This document shows positions 7,587-7,904 of a DNA stretch of 7,904 bases, in pieces (positions within the stretch are counted from its first letter, which is position 1; each line of letters opens with the position of its first letter). Source of the stretch: Erwinia sp. (GTDB taxonomy: Bacteria; Pseudomonadota; Gammaproteobacteria; Enterobacterales; Enterobacteriaceae). The stretch lies in assembly GCA_003512805.1 (NCBI GenBank), contig DOOK01000440.1:1-7904 (forward strand), read 5' to 3'. The notes beneath the pieces are model-generated. The model was not told where the DNA came from. It saw only the letters and a program-made list of their open reading frames with translations, and searched no databases. The position numbers and the translations under genes were made by a program.

Positions 7587-7615
7587 TTTTTATTTCCGCA
7601 TTTCCCGTGCATAAT
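7587..7615 (+). promoter_or_regulatory. ftnA: Probable sigma-70 promoter of ftnA
   Basis: CATAAT at 7610-7615 matches five of six -10 bases. The best -35 at 17-nt spacing is TTTTTA (7587-7592), only three of six, which suits a promoter needing activation or relief of silencing. The start would be near 7622, giving a leader of about 36 nt. Confidence 0.45.
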
Positions 7616-7657
7616 GCGGCAAATAAATGACTTTGCCTGCCAATCTCTGGAGCCGCT

Positions 7658-7904
7658 ATGCTGACTGCCGAAATGACCGCTCGCCTGAACGATCAGTTAA
7701 ATCTGGAATTTTTTTCCGCTAATCTCTATTTACAGATGAGCGCCTGGTGCGCCGATAAAGGGTTTGAGGGCGCCGCCGCCTTTCTGCGCGAGCACTCCCG
7801 CGAAGAGATGCAGCATATGCAACGCCTGTTTAACTACCTGAGCGATACCGGTGCCATGCCGGTTCTGGGCAGTATTGCAGCGCCACCGGTGACCTTTGAT
7901 TCAC
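7658..7904 (+). CDS. ftnA: FtnA, bacterial non-haem ferritin (3' end outside window)
   Basis: Iron-storage protein that oxidises Fe(II) at a diiron centre and stores Fe(III) in a 24-subunit cytoplasmic shell. The frame runs from ATG 7658 to the window edge, giving 82 of an expected 165 or so residues. The N-terminus reads MLTAEMTARLNDQLNLEFFS and aligns with E. coli FtnA without gaps through FEGAAAFLR and EEMQHMQRLFNYLSDTG. Ferroxidase residues E17, Y24, E49, E50 and H53 are present; this argues against FtnB-type paralogues, which lack the E50/H53 pair. The second half of the site is beyond the window. GGAG at 7649-7652 lies 5 nt before the ATG and supports the start. The upstream Fur box and weak promoter suggest iron-responsive, Fur-dependent expression. 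Nearest neighbour is the divergent sfsB-like gene; no link to the pqq genes is evident. Confidence 0.95.
   Translation, partial: MLTAEMTARLNDQLNLEFFSANLYLQMSAWCADKGFEGAAAFLREHSREEMQHMQRLFNYLSDTGAMPVLGSIAAPPVTFDS

Larger units (their letters stand above)
7143..7657. other. AT-rich divergent intergenic region between the sfsB-like gene and ftnA
   Basis: About 515 bases with no convincing protein gene. From about 7280 to 7600 the sequence is strikingly AT-rich compared with the genes around it. It contains the control regions of both flanking genes, a Fur box (7527-7541), a tandem 13-bp repeat (7468-7493), an 8-bp direct repeat (7414 and 7440) and a 7-bp inverted repeat (7423 and 7457). Near the sfsB side a small hairpin, TCCCT-TTC-AGGGA (7231-7243), is flanked by GGTT (7223-7226) and AACC (7248-7251), which could form a two-part stem in the sfsB leader. 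Short frames here lack ribosome binding sites at usable spacing. In E. coli, H-NS silences ftnA through upstream DNA; the AT-rich character here would suit that, but this is inference. Confidence 0.7.

Noticed and set aside
7627..7722. 31-codon frame overlapping the ftnA start in another frame
   Set aside because: It has no ribosome binding site and begins within a few bases of the probable transcript start. Most of it is the ftnA sequence read out of frame.
1..7904. CRISPR array, tRNA or rRNA gene, insertion sequence, prophage or defence system
   Set aside because: No regularly spaced repeats, transposase, terminal inverted repeats or structural RNA signatures were seen. The Ner-like gene is phage-related in family only and stands alone.

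Overview
The window looks like chromosome of a gamma-proteobacterium of the order Enterobacterales. The pqq genes are in the order B-C-D-E-F with a single-chain M16 protease PqqF. The chemoreceptor keeps Tsr residue numbering from end to end and finishes in the NWETF tail. An SfsB/Nlp-type regulator and an FtnA-type ferritin follow. Genes are GC-rich with mixed codon use. A plant- or soil-associated genus such as Pantoea or Erwinia would fit, but that is a guess from gene content and not from a comparison.

Layout. Positions 1-5085 (+) are the distal part of a pyrroloquinoline quinone (PQQ) biosynthesis operon: the last 196 codons of pqqB, then pqqC, pqqD, pqqE and pqqF, separated by 7 nt or less or overlapping by 1, 14 and 4 nt. 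pqqA, the start of pqqB and the operon promoter lie before the window. Positions 5086-5220 hold a sigma-28 (FliA) type promoter but no obvious pqq terminator. Positions 5221-6876 (+) encode a 551-residue transmembrane chemoreceptor. It converges with a small Ner/Nlp-family DNA-binding protein gene (6894-7142, -), with only 17 bp between the stop codons. A long, AT-rich, apparently non-coding region (7143-7657) separates that regulator from a divergent ferritin gene, ftnA (7658 to the window end, 3' truncated). The region holds a perfect 7-1-7 Fur box, short repeats and the probable ftnA promoter.

How the genes work together. PqqF (protease), PqqE with PqqD (radical SAM cross-linking of the peptide PqqA), PqqB (hydroxylation) and PqqC (final oxidation) form one pathway. 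It makes the redox cofactor of periplasmic dehydrogenases such as membrane glucose dehydrogenase. The chemoreceptor has its own flagellar-class promoter and belongs to the motility regulon, not the pqq operon. ftnA is an iron-storage gene whose upstream Fur box sits about where the activating Fur region sits in E. coli ftnA.

I found no undescribed multi-gene system. The most useful leads are the altered ligand pocket of the Tsr-like receptor (Ala at the position of Tsr Thr156), the Fur box and repeats upstream of ftnA, and the inverted repeat embedded in the 3' end of the sfsB-like gene, which may terminate the convergent receptor transcript.
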